Below are positions 13,701 through 25,700 of a stretch of 64,000 nt of DNA, one piece after another. Below the pieces are notes generated by a model, which saw only the letters and a program-made list of their open reading frames with translations, ran no database searches and was not told the origin of the DNA. Within the stretch, counting starts at the first letter, position 1; every line of letters begins with the position of its first letter. The translations under genes and the position numbers were made by a program. This stretch comes from Phalacrocorax aristotelis. Its lineage: Eukaryota; Chordata; Aves; Suliformes; Phalacrocoracidae. Location of the stretch: contig NC_134279.1 in the NCBI RefSeq assembly GCF_949628215.1, forward strand, positions 55,354,266 through 55,418,265. Reading direction: 5' to 3'.

Positions 13701-16700
13701 TGTTCACAGAAGATCATAAGGCAGTATGTCATCTTATGGAAAAAAATTTGTATTTGGTGGGAAAAAGAGTGGGAAGTAAGCAAATGGTGGAGAGGAGAGT
13801 TACATGTGTTTGCTATAAGCAGGCACTGAGGAGGGAAGCTCTTTTTTTGCAGCAAACAGCTTTCTCTAAATGAGGAAAAAACAGTCTTTAAAAATACTTG
13901 TTACTATCTGCCTGCACATTCTGGGTAGTAGATCATGGAATGATATTCGCTTAATATGCCCAGAGAAGGTTCTGAAAAATAAGTCATGTAACAGGCAGGA
14001 TCCAGGGCCGTGACCTCAGAGCCTAGTTATTTCTGCCAGCCCTGTTGAAAACATTTCCATATGGTTGCACTGACAGCTTTACCATAAAACAGAATTCTTT
14101 GATCTTTGTAAATTTATGCAATCAAGTGGGTAAAGGATGCTGCATTTTTGTAAATATTTAAAAGGAAATAGAGCTAATACTGAAAATTAGACTTAAAAAC
14201 AAACTAATAACCTGGCTGGCATTACTAGGTGCTGCCATGAGAGACTGGGTTCAGAGGCAAGTTTTAGGACACAGTTTTTCTGAACTTTTCTCATTCTCTT
14301 TTCCATGAACTAGGATTTAGACTTTGGCCTTTGACCAGTGTTCAGGAGAGCAGTCCTTGAAAGTCCTTGTCATTGGCAGGGACTGATGGCTAATCATGGA
14401 TGGTTCTGTGCTGGGAAGTTGCATGTCTTGTAAAGCCATTTTAAAAATACATTATTTTTCCCATTTAGCAATTGAGACTTACTAAAACAGCATTTTCTTC
14501 AGTGCCTTGAGTCTATCAGGCAATAACTAAACTGAGGAAGTGGATATATGAAAACATCTCCTGGTGAACCATTCTAACTTATTTTCATATTCCTGTTAAT
14601 TTGCTGCAGAAGGACAGGTTTGACATCGTCACCCGTGATTTGTTCTGTTTCACAAAGCAGACAGCCTGGACTTAGAGATACTGTCAAGTATTGGTAACAA
14701 GACCCAGACTGCTCTTTACTGTTAAATTTTAATGGATTTCCAAAGATGGGAATGTAAGAAAATATTTTTTCTTTTACCTCTTCTACATATGAAGATCTAT
14801 TTTTTTGTATTTTTGGAGGCAAGAAACTCTAGAAACAGTATGTCCATGTATGCACTACAGTAACTGCCACCAGAAGGCTTTTGTTGTTTCTGATTTCTGA
14901 TTCTGGTTCTTGTTAGAAAATACAACATAAGTGACACTAAGATGTTAGCTGGCCTGGCTTATTGGGGTGATTTCATTCCCCTATGATTCTGCCACGTGTC
15001 ACTCTGACATAACATTCAGCTGAGTATTTTTGGAGTAAACAGGATGCATTAGGGCCTCTTCACCTTCATAATTTTAACATAGAAACCTACTGGAAGGTCT
15101 ATGGATGTATTTCATTTGTTTCAGAGGACCATCCAAAACAGAAATTGTACTAGAGAATGAGGAAATGCAGCATCAAAAATGGCTGAATCTGCACTCAGAC
15201 TGGAAGAATAAAAACTCATCCACTTTACATGCGCTTCTAGTGAATGGGTAAGTAACGGGTAAATGAGATTTATTTCACTGCTGTGGGTATTACTTATCAA
15301 TGGAGGATGACAAACTCCTTTGGGTAAGCTATTTTTTTCAATGCATCTGTGTATAAATTCCAGCACGTACTCATGTGAGTTGTTAAGATACAGTCTATAA
15401 CGATTTTAGTGTCTACTACAACTGTAGGCTCTTTTGAGTCCACCTTGTGAATCCTCAGGGGCCCATTCTGCTAGACTAACAGCATTTGAATGACATTGAG
15501 GTGATGCCCTTGAATCGTCCAGACCAGACAGCTTCATTAAATCCCTGCTGACCAAGAAAGTCCAGTAAATATGATACAGCAAAACCTGCAGCAACACCTT
15601 GCCATCCTCTGCAGCCCATGTAGTTTGGATTCATACATTTGGAGTGACCACAGCTTCTTCAGCAGAAGCTATATCCACTTACAGTAGGTTTCCTTGGCAG
15701 CTTCTCTGGTTTCAAATGGTGGTATATTCCTTTTAATTAACTCAACTAAGCAGGTGGTTGGTAATGTGAAGCCACGATCTCATGGTTGAGACATTCAAAG
15801 TGTGACTTTAAGACTGAAGAGCCAATGAACTTAAATATCCAGGACAAAACTGGGAGAGCCACTTAAACCCCATCTGCAGCTGCATTCTTCAGAAAGCAGA
15901 TTCATTGTTTCCCTGTTCTCTTTCAAATGCCTGGGAGATTTCAGAACATCCTTCTTCCATAAAAAGTCCTTCTGTTTCACAAGGAAAGGCTGTCTTAGCT
16001 GAATGCAGTGCTACAACATGCATAGACACAAATCTGAGGACTACACCTACTTTCTTTTCCTTGGCTCCATTATTTTCTGTAGTGAAACTTTTCTGTAATG
16101 CCAGAATACTAAAAAGATTCTGTCTACAAAGACCTACTTTTGCTTTCCTGCATCTCAGCTTTGTACTACTTCTGTTTTGCGTTAGTATTTTCCCCATTCA
16201 TTTAAGTTCACTTTTATTTCTTCATCTAGACGAAGGGCCATTACAGGATGGTGCCTGATACTTAAAAATTCTCTTTTTAACTCTTTTCTTTTCTCACTGT
16301 CTCTTTCCACCAGCCTAATGCTATCTAAATGCTTTTCTCCAGAATAATACAAGAATAAACACCTTGGATTGTGACCAGATGCAAAGGCAGGTCTGCAGTC
16401 ATATTCTGTTCAGTCACTGAAGCGCAAAGCACAAATTTCAAGGTACTTTGCCATGTTTGAAAGTGGTCTGCTAAGAAGTATGTGTGAAGGGATAGATTTG
16501 GAGGCTCTGAGTTACACGGTCTAGTAGCAAAAGATCTAGTTTTGCCTGAAGTACAAGTTAAAGGAGACAAAACATCAGTAATGAGGATTACTGATAAAGC
16601 TATTGCAGGGATGAAAGGAATATGTAGGAACAGATGTTCCAGTCTCCCCAAATCCAGAAAATGGGTAACAAGATGTGAGAAGCTAAGGCCTTGGATGAAG

Positions 16701-19700
16701 AGTGACGCTGTTTTTGTTTTGGCTGCATCAGACCTCCTGTCTAGATGGCTCTGACTGGCTGTGCATGCACTGCAGATCAGGTGCACCCCATAATGGTCTC
16801 CCAGTCATCCTACTGGAGGACCTGCAGGCATGCCTCACTTCTTATGCGCCTGAATTTCTTCTAGTATAAAGCAGATTGCACAGAGGACAACATGTGTTTA
16901 GTCTCTTCCCAACATGAAGCCAAGGCAAGCTCAGGAGCTGGGAAGTGCTCCGGAGCCCTGCAGTCTAGGTGGCATCTGGATCAACTTCAGCATGTAAAAT
17001 ACCCCTGTTGTGGAGTATGATGTAAGTTTGAAGGAGCTGTGTCGTGGTTTAGCCCCAGTCAGCAACCAAGCACCACGCAGCCGCTCGCTCACTCCCCCCT
17101 GGTGGGACGGGGGAGAGAATCAGAAGAGTAAAAGTGAGGTAACTCATGGTTTGAGATAAAGACAGTTTAATAGGTGAAGCAAAAGCTGTGCACAGAAGCA
17201 AAGCAAAACAAGGAATTCATTCACCACTTCCCATGGGCAGGCAGGTGTTCAGCCATCTCCAGGAAAGCAGGGCTCCATCACGTGTAACGGTTACTTGGGA
17301 AGACAAACGCCATCACTCCCAATGTCCCCCCTTCCTTCTTCTTCCCCAGCTTTATATACTGAGCATGACGTCATATGATATGGAATATCCCGTTGGTCAG
17401 TTGGGCTCAGCTGTCCCGGCTGTGCCCCCTCCCAGCTTCTTGTGCACCCGGCAGAGCACGGGGAGCTGAAAAAGTCCTTGACCAGTGTAAGCGCTACTTA
17501 GCAACAACTAAAACATCTCCACATTATCACTGCTGTTCCCAGCACAAATCCAAAACACAGCCCCATACTAGCTACTACAAAGAAATTTTACTCTATGCCA
17601 GCTGAAACCAGGACAAGCTGTCAGGCTCCTGGACTACGGGGAACTTGGGCAAGAACTAACAGATGCGCTGATAGTTTCATAAAGTTTTGATAAGAGGCAG
17701 TGACACAGTGCAGGCTATGCACACATGAAAACTTAAAGTTAGCTTTCATAGACAAGACAGCTTTCAGAGCTGGCTGTTTGGTAAGTCAAGAAACGAGTGT
17801 GAACATGAGTGTGGCTGGTCTCAGTTATATTCTGTATATTTTTTTTTTCTTATGGAGCATAAATGCCCTTCAAAATTGTGCACAGAATTTTCTTTCCTGA
17901 AATTCATTGTCTATCTCTAGAAACAGTCTGTGTTTCTGTGTTTCTGTGTATGGTCTGTGTTTTCAGGAACAGAAAGCAGCCTGATTTGCACAGTATATGA
18001 ATGGGGCATACGAAGTGTAAGGGCCAGAGATCTGGTCAAATCACATATTCAAGCTAATCTGATGAGCTTGCTGGCAGTCTGTTGTCGTGCCCACATTAGT
18101 ATCTGTGACTTAAAAATAGATGCAGCCTCTTTTTAGGTGGTTGCAATTTTAAAGATACTGCCTGCCTACTGAGATTCCAGCCTTCAGAGAATGACCTGGG
18201 GAACAACTCATCTGTGTATCCAGTCTAAATAAACTAGCTCTGCATCTGCCTCAGAAAGGCACGTATACAGTAGGAATGAAAATGTGGTGGAAATAAAAAG
18301 GTAGTCAGCTAGCTGAGCAACAGTGCTCGCTGTTTTAACAAGGATGTCCCTTCCTTTGACAAAGAATCCCTTCTTTCCTCTCTCATCTGAAAATTTCCAG
18401 CGGAAATGATAGTTTTACTTCTGCAAACTTCCTGGATTTTTTCAAAACACTCAAACTTTTAGGCCATGAAAGACCATCTGTTATCAAAGGTATTTCAAAG
18501 AAAATTCTGTCCTTCAGCTGTAAGGGAGTACGGCAATCTCTGTGCTTTCAGGTGCCATAAATTGTGACTTGACAGACTGTACCTCCCAGCAGACCTCAGA
18601 GCTGGATCAGTGCCCAGAGAGCGAGGCAGTCTGCAAAATATGTAGCACCCGCTCATGAAATGCATTGTAAAGCTGAACTAATATTTTGAATTATCTCCAG
18701 GCAGATGCTGGAAACCATGGATGGTCTGGCATAAGAAGCTCCTTGTGTTTCTTTTTTACAGTTTGGGGGAATCTTTCACACCTGGTTCACAACAACGAGT
18801 AAAATACCTGTGCTGATTTGTAAATTATCAAAAATTACATCAATTAATTGAGATTTCCACCATGTTCTTGTTTCAATATTTAGGCAGATGTGTCGAAGCA
18901 GAAGCAAAGTGGCTCTCTTTTGCACTAAAGAAGGTAAGAGAGAAGTGCATATAAAACAAAGATGTTTTTCAAGATGTGTTAAATTAACAAATGCAGATGT
19001 TTAGTGCGGATTCATTCTGAAATTTGACGAGATTTCTGCAACATCTAGTTTTGCACTGGTTTTTTTTTTCCCCTACTCTGTTCAGTGTCCTCAGCTTTTC
19101 TTCTTTTTTGACTACGAGGCTGTGTTTCGCAGTAGCCCAGTCCTGCTCCCACAAAATTAATTTTGTCAGCAGTCAGGTTCCAAAAATTATTTTAATAAAA
19201 CTTCCTGCTGAAAATATCCTTTACCACCAGACTAGTTAGGAGGCTATCTGCCTGGGAGCTGAAACTCTGATCTGTTTAGCAGTGAAGCTCAAGGGACAGA
19301 AGAACCTGAACTAGAAACCTACAGACCAAGTCTGTAGGCACAGCAGGTTGTGCATGTTTAAGTGGTCTAAAAATGCAGAAATTCTTCATCTTCAATGAAA
19401 TCATGTTCTACAGACAAGGAGAGCTTTGCTGAGGAACACTTAAGTTATGAATTAGCTTGACACAAGGAAAATTAATCACAAAGCATGACCTAAATTTGGG
19501 AAACTAATCAAAACATTTACTACTCCTATCAGGAAAAATTAAATAGTTCGTAGGAGCCTGTCAAAGGTATATGCTTCTGACATATGTTACTTTTAAGTAC
19601 ACTTCAAACCCCTTGCCCTCTGAAGTTAAGTGAACACAGTAAGAATTACAAATTACAAATAACCATTGCTCCAATTTGTTTCTTCACCACTGAGTTCCCA

Positions 19701-22700
19701 AGATACATGCAGTGGCAGCGCATCCTCTCTTGGGAGGCTGATTGCAGAAACTGGGGGTGTTCTTTTGTTCTCTAAATCAGAGTATAAACAGGATAAATAA
19801 GACTGCCATCTTAAAATTTCCAGAATACAAGTGAAACAAAAGTGAAGGGCCAACTATTTCAGAAAAGTAACTGTCCGGCAGATGGGAATGTGTTATAGTT
19901 TCCAGTAGAAGTGGCTTATAAAGTAGAATGGACAGAGTACTGGAATGTCTTCAAATCTTCAAATATTCTCCCTTAGTAAATTCCACAGGCAAAGCAAGCT
20001 TGGTGCTTTCTAGCTGAGTAAACAGTATGACATTCACCTCACACCTGGCTGAAGAAAAGCCTTATTGCTGAGCAGATTTTCCAGAAGCAGTTCTTAAGGA
20101 TAATACAGAGTAGCCCAAACATGTTGCTAGCCGACAGAAGCAAGGACGTAGATGAAGGAAACCTTCCCAGGGGCAGCCTGGTAGCCCCTGGGAGACAGGA
20201 AGTCAGGATGCCAAACTTAGCTTGGTTAGTATTTGAGGCTGAGCTGGTCAAAATCAATATCAGGAGAACAAATCCTTTGATATGAAGGAAGGATGAAAAT
20301 GGCTCAATGTGTTTGATATTAGTGTGCGGTTTTTGATGACTTCATTTTCTCTGTTGATCAGTGTAATTTCATGACTCCGTTAATGTGGTTCTGTGCCCAG
20401 TTTTCTTGAAGAAGGTCTTGTATGCGCTGCCTTTGGGGTAACAATTAACCCCTTTCTGCGTTGGTTCCTCACTAGACTGTGGCCGTCGCCCAGCCGCTCG
20501 CATGAACAAGAGGATCCTTGGTGGTAGGACCAGTCGCCCGGGTCGATGGCCATGGCAGTGCTCCCTGCAGAGTGAGCCGAGTGGACACATATGTGGCTGT
20601 GTTCTGATTGCAAAGAGATGGGTCTTGACAGTAGCACACTGCTTTGAAGGGTGAGAGAGCTCAGTTTTACTGCTCATATAAACTTGCACATGTGAATTAC
20701 CAAGTCCTCCCTCCTCTACCAAACGCACTGGGGTCGATGGTGACCTTTGCAGAATGGCACATCATGGAGGCCTGGTTTTAAGAGACTAAAAAAGAAAGTA
20801 GATGGTATAAAACAGCATCAGCTCAGGTTTTCACATACTTTATTATGCGTTGCTGGCGCCTCTGCTGATGAAAGCTAAATGAAGATGCCCTGATTTTCAG
20901 CAGGAAACAGGGAAAGGAAGAAGGCCAAAACACTTATCCAATAGCTCTCATACAACTGCCAGAGATTAAAAAAAAAGTTCATTCTGGGCACCAGCATAGA
21001 AATGACCCTGGAAAAATGCTTTGGCCATGAGTAAAAATAAAACCTGAGTATTTAGTCACAGTGCAACTGACATACTGAAGTCCTGAAGTCACGGCCTTTT
21101 CTAATTATAAGCACTGCACTCATTTATTAGGATTGCAGTCATTAAAAAGCCAGTATTAACCACTGCTTGGTGCCTCCTACTGCCTGAGGTCCTGTGGAGT
21201 GCAGAGGAAGTTTACATGTCGTAGGAAGTGTCTTGGTCTTTGTCGGCTTTTTGGGCGAATCAACATCGCTTTTTAATGAACCTCACTTCTGGAGGGAAGT
21301 TTATTACCTCAGTTCTTTTGTCTTCTACTGAAGTTTTTTTTAATTGGGTTTCTAAAGATAATTTAAATGTGTGTTTTCTGCTGTAGTTAGTAAGTACTTC
21401 CCTGCTATGCAGTTGTCATCAGTGCTTAATCCTGCTTTAAACTGGTACTTGCTCAGTGGAAATTCTGTGGTAAGCAAGTGTCCCCTTTTCAGTAATAATT
21501 TCAGTTTGGTCTTTTTGTTTCTGAAACGCTGAGTTCTTCGGTATTTGTTGGGGTTTTTTCCCGTTTTTTTTTCCCTGGCTCTTGATGGAACTTGTGGTAG
21601 GGGCAATTAGTGTGAGTATCTCAAGGTGTGAGGCTATTAACGGAAATGCTAGAGGAAATGACCGTTGAGAGACCTCAGTTCTGACTATCACATCATATCA
21701 AGCCCTAAGGATGTTCAAGAAATTATTCCATTCAGAGAGAAAAAAATTAATAATCAGAAACTTAAAAGAGTAACCTAGATAACCTTCCTTCTAAACTAAC
21801 AGAGTGCTAACCCTGAATAATACAAACAAGAATATTGTATTTGTCAGATTTTGGGTCCTGCACAAGGAATTTATATTCTTTCCCCATCTATTTTTAAATA
21901 AAGCTAAGCAGTATCTGGATCACTGTTCTATGGACAGTGATCCACCCAAGGGGTTGTCTAGACGGAACCAGTCAACCCCACGCATTACAACAGCCAATGG
22001 TAAGAAAAAAAGAAGGGTAATTGTCGTAGGTGACTCCCTTCTGAGAGGAACAGAGGCCCCACTATGCCGACCGGACCCATCCCATAGGGAAGTCTGCTGC
22101 CTCCCTGGGGCAAGGGTAAGAGACATTACCAGGAAGCTCCCTAGGCTGGTAAAAGCGTCAGATTATTATCCGCTAGTGATTGTTCAGGTTGGCAGTGATG
22201 AGGTAGCCGAGAGAAGTACAAAGACAATCAAAAGGGACTTCAGAGAACTGGGGCGATTGCTTGAAGGGTCAGGGGCGCAGGTAGTGTTTTCCTCCATCCT
22301 GTCAGTAGCCGGCAGACATACGGAAAGGAACAGGAAGCCCCATCTCATTAACACGTGGCTCAGAGGCTGGTGCCAGCGGTGGAATTTTTGGGGTTTTTTG
22401 ATCATGGGGTAGTTTACATGGCACCAGACCTGCTGGAGACAGATGGGGTTCACCTGTTGCAAAGGGGGGAAAGGATTCTGGCCCAGGAGTTAGCAGGCCT
22501 CATTGGGAGAGCTTTAAACTAGATGTGAAGGGGGAAGTGGATAAAACCAGGCTTGCTAGGGATGAGCCATGGGGTGGCATGCCTGTGTTGGAAAAGAGAT
22601 CAATAGCTCAACAGAAGTGCATTTACACCAGTGCACGCAGCATGGGCAATAAACAGGAGGAGCTGGAAGCCATTGTGCGTCAGGGAAAATATGATGTGGT

Positions 22701-25700
22701 TGCCATCACGGAAACATGGTGGGATGACTCACACAACTGGAGCACCACCGTGGATGGCTACAAGCTCTTTAGAAGGCACAGGCAAGGAAGGAGAGGTGGA
22801 GGGGTAGCCTTGTATGTTAGAGAGTGTTTTGACTGTCTAGAACTCAATGACGGTAATGATAAGGTTGAGTGCTTATGGGTAAGGATCGGGGGAAGGCCAA
22901 TAAGGCAGACATCCTGGTGGGAGTCTGTTATAGACCACCCAACCAGGATGAGGAGACTGATGAAGTACTCTACAAGCAGTTGGCTGAAGTCTCACAATCC
23001 CTAGCCCTAGTTCTTGTGGGAGACTTCAACGTACCAGATATCTGCTGGAAATCCAACACAGCAGAGAGAAAGCAGTCTCGGAGGTTCCTGGAGTGTGTGG
23101 GAGATAACTTCCCAACGCAGCTGGTAAGCGAGCCAACCAGGGGAGGTGCCCCGCTGGACCTGCTGTTTATGAACAGAGAAGGCCTGGTGGGTGATGTGGT
23201 GGTTGGAGACTGTCTTGGGCTCAGTGACTATGGCATGATTGAGTTCTTGATTCTTGGAGAAGTAAGGAAGAAGGTCAGCAAAACTGCCACCCTGAACTTT
23301 AGAAAGGCAGACTTTGGACTGTTAAGGAGTCTGGTTAACAGCGTCCCTTGGGAGGCAGTCCTGAAGGGCAAAGGAGTCCAGGAAGGCTGGATGTTATTAA
23401 AGAAGGAAGTCTCAAAGGCGCAGGAGCAGGCCGTCCCCATGTGCCGTAAGTCAAGCGGGCAGGGGAGAAGAGTGGCTTGGCTGAATAGGGAGCTTTGGCT
23501 GGAACTCAAGAAAAAAAGGAGAGCTTACTGCCTTTGGAAGAAGGGGCAGGTGACTCAGGAGGACTACAAGGATGTTGTGAGGTTATGCAGGGAAAAGATT
23601 AGGAAGGCGAAGGCCCAGCTGGAACTTAAACTGGCCGCCGCTGTTAAAGATAACAAAAAATGTTTTTATAAATACATCAGTGACAAAAGGAGGGCCAGGG
23701 AGAATCTCCCTCCTTTGTTGGATGTGGAAGGTAACCTTGCCACGAAAGATGAGGAGAAGGCTGAGGTACTTAATGCTTTCTTTGCCTCAGTCTTTAATAG
23801 TCAGGCTGGTCACCCTTGGGGTTGTCAGGCCCCTGTGCTGGGGTATGCAGAATGAAGTCCCAGTTGTTGAAGAGGTGGCAGTCACCGACCTGTTCCTTCA
23901 CTGGGTGTTCACAAGTCCATGGGGCTGGATGGGATCCACCCAAGGATACTGAGGGAGCTGGCAGAGGAGCTCACCAAGCCCCTCTCCGTCGTTTATCAGC
24001 AGTCCTGGTCAACCGGGGTGGTCCCAGATGACTGGAAACCAGCGAATGTGACGCCCCTCTACAAGAAGGGTTAGAAGGAGGATCTGGGGAACTACAGGCC
24101 TGTCAGCCTGACCTTGGTGCCGGGAAAGGTCATGGAGCAGATCATCTTGAATACCATTACGCAGCACATGCGGGACACCCAGGGGATCGGGCTCAGCCAG
24201 CATGGGTTTATGAAAGGGAGGTCCTGCCTCAGTAACCTGGTCTCCTTCTATGACAAGGTGACCCGCTTAGTGGATGAGGGGAAGGCTGTGGACGTTGTCT
24301 ACTTGGACTTTAGTAAGGCCTTTGACATTGTCTCCCACAGCATTCTCCTGGAGAAGCTGGCTGCTCACGGCTTGGACAAGTGCACTCTGTGCTGGGTTAA
24401 AAACTGGCTGGAAGGCCGAGCCCAGAGAGTGGTGGTGAATGGAGTCAAATCTGGTTGGCGGCCAGTCATGAGTGGTGTCCCCCAGGGCTCAGTGTTGGGG
24501 CTGGTCCTGTTCCATATCTTCATTGATGGTCTGGATGAGGGGATCAAGTGCACCCTCAGTAAGTTTGCAGGTGACACCAAGTTGGGTGGAAGTGTCGATC
24601 TGCTCAAGGGTAGGAATGCTCTGCAGAGGGACCTGGACAGGCTGGGTCAATGGGCCGGGGCCAGTTGTATGAGATTCAACAAGGCCAAGTGCCGGGTCTT
24701 GCACTTGGTCACAAAAACCCCATGCAACGCTACAGGCCTGGGGAGGAGTGGCTGGAGAGCTGCCCAGCAGAGAAGGACCTGGGGGTGTTGGTTGACAGCC
24801 GCCTGAACATGAGCCGGCAGTGTGCTCAGGCGGCCAAGAAGGCCAGTGGCATCCTGGCTTGTATCAGGAATAGTGTGGCCAGCAGGAGCAGGGAGGTGAC
24901 AGTGCCCCTGTACTTGGCACTGGTGAGGCCGCGCCTCAAAAATTGTGTTCCATTTTGGGCCTCTCAGTACAAGAAAACATCGAGTTGCTGGAGCGTGTCC
25001 AGAGAAGGGCAACGAAGCTGGAGAAGGGTCTAGAGAGCAAGTCTTACGAGGAGCAGCTGAGGGAACTGGGGTTGTTTAGCCTGGAGAAGAGGAGGCTGAG
25101 GGGAGACCTTATCGCTCTCTACAGCTACCTGAAAGGAGGTTGTAGTTAGGTGGGTGTTGGTCTCTTCTCCCAGGTCACTAGCGATAGAACAAGAGGAAAC
25201 GGCTTCAAGCTGCATCAGGGGAGGTTTAGATTGGATATTGGGAAAAAGTTCATTACTGAAAGAGTGGTCAGGCATTGGAACAGGCTGCCCAGGGAAGTGG
25301 TGGAGTCACCATCCCTGGAGGTATTTAAAAGAAGGGTAGATGTGGTGCTTGAGGATATGGTTTAGTGGTGGACCTGGCAGTGATAGGTTAGCGGTTGGAC
25401 TCGATGATCTTAAGGGTCTTTTCCAACCTTAATGATTTTATGAATCTATGAATATTTATTTACCTTTGGAAGAACATTTTCTGGTGATCTAAAATAAAGG
25501 GTGGGATTTAGAGGTAGATCCTTCAGCAGTACTGGACTGCCACTGAATTTCATGGGTGAGAGCTTTCTCTGACTAATGAAAGATAAGCAAAGAAGTTGTC
25601 AAATTTATAATGTAAAAATTCTCATGTTTCTGTTAAATGCAGAAAGGCTGCCACTACATTTTTGGAGCTGCTCATTTATCCCTCATTTAGGGCTATATAA

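Larger units (their letters stand above)
1766..15124 (+). other. CORIN intron, 13.4 kb, repeat-bearing
   Basis: Large intron splitting the SRCR domain. It contains CR1 pieces near 6541-6640, 9069-10012, 10036-11030 and 11820-12325, described separately. In 1766-6540, 6641-9068, 11031-11819 and 12326-15124 I recognise nothing beyond AT-rich unique sequence and short homopolymers. Confidence 0.8.
15248..18883 (+). other. CORIN intron with solo LTR
   Basis: Intron of 3.6 kb. The solo LTR at 17040-17615 is described separately. The rest is not recognised; a 153-codon open stretch at 16325-16786 (-) has no recognisable domain. Confidence 0.75.
21917..25451 (+). mobile_element. Long CR1 LINE, near-complete ORF2 plus end of ORF1, sense to CORIN
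   Basis: About 3.5 kb. From left to right: the C-terminal part of ORF1 with a GDSL-type motif (VVGDSLLRG, near 22021-22050), a short spacer, then ORF2 with an AP-type endonuclease ([22 protein letters not shown], then YRPPNQDEE and LVGDFNVPD in another frame), reverse transcriptase ([31 protein letters not shown]) and the C-terminal domain. The 3' end is the CR1 tail ggttggactcgatgatctta followed by attttatgaatctatgaa. ORF2 is split over several frames by small indels and stops, so the copy is inactive. The left boundary is uncertain; it starts at or just before an inverted repeat at 21917-21943. Confidence 0.93.

Noticed and set aside
16325..16786. 153-codon open frame on the - strand, next to the solo LTR
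   Set aside because: No recognisable domain, no splice context and unusual composition; it sits in an intron and shows no link to the LTR. Not enough to call a gene.
22869..23855. 328-codon open frame, longest in the window
   Set aside because: Not a host gene: it is the endonuclease-to-linker part of CR1 ORF2.
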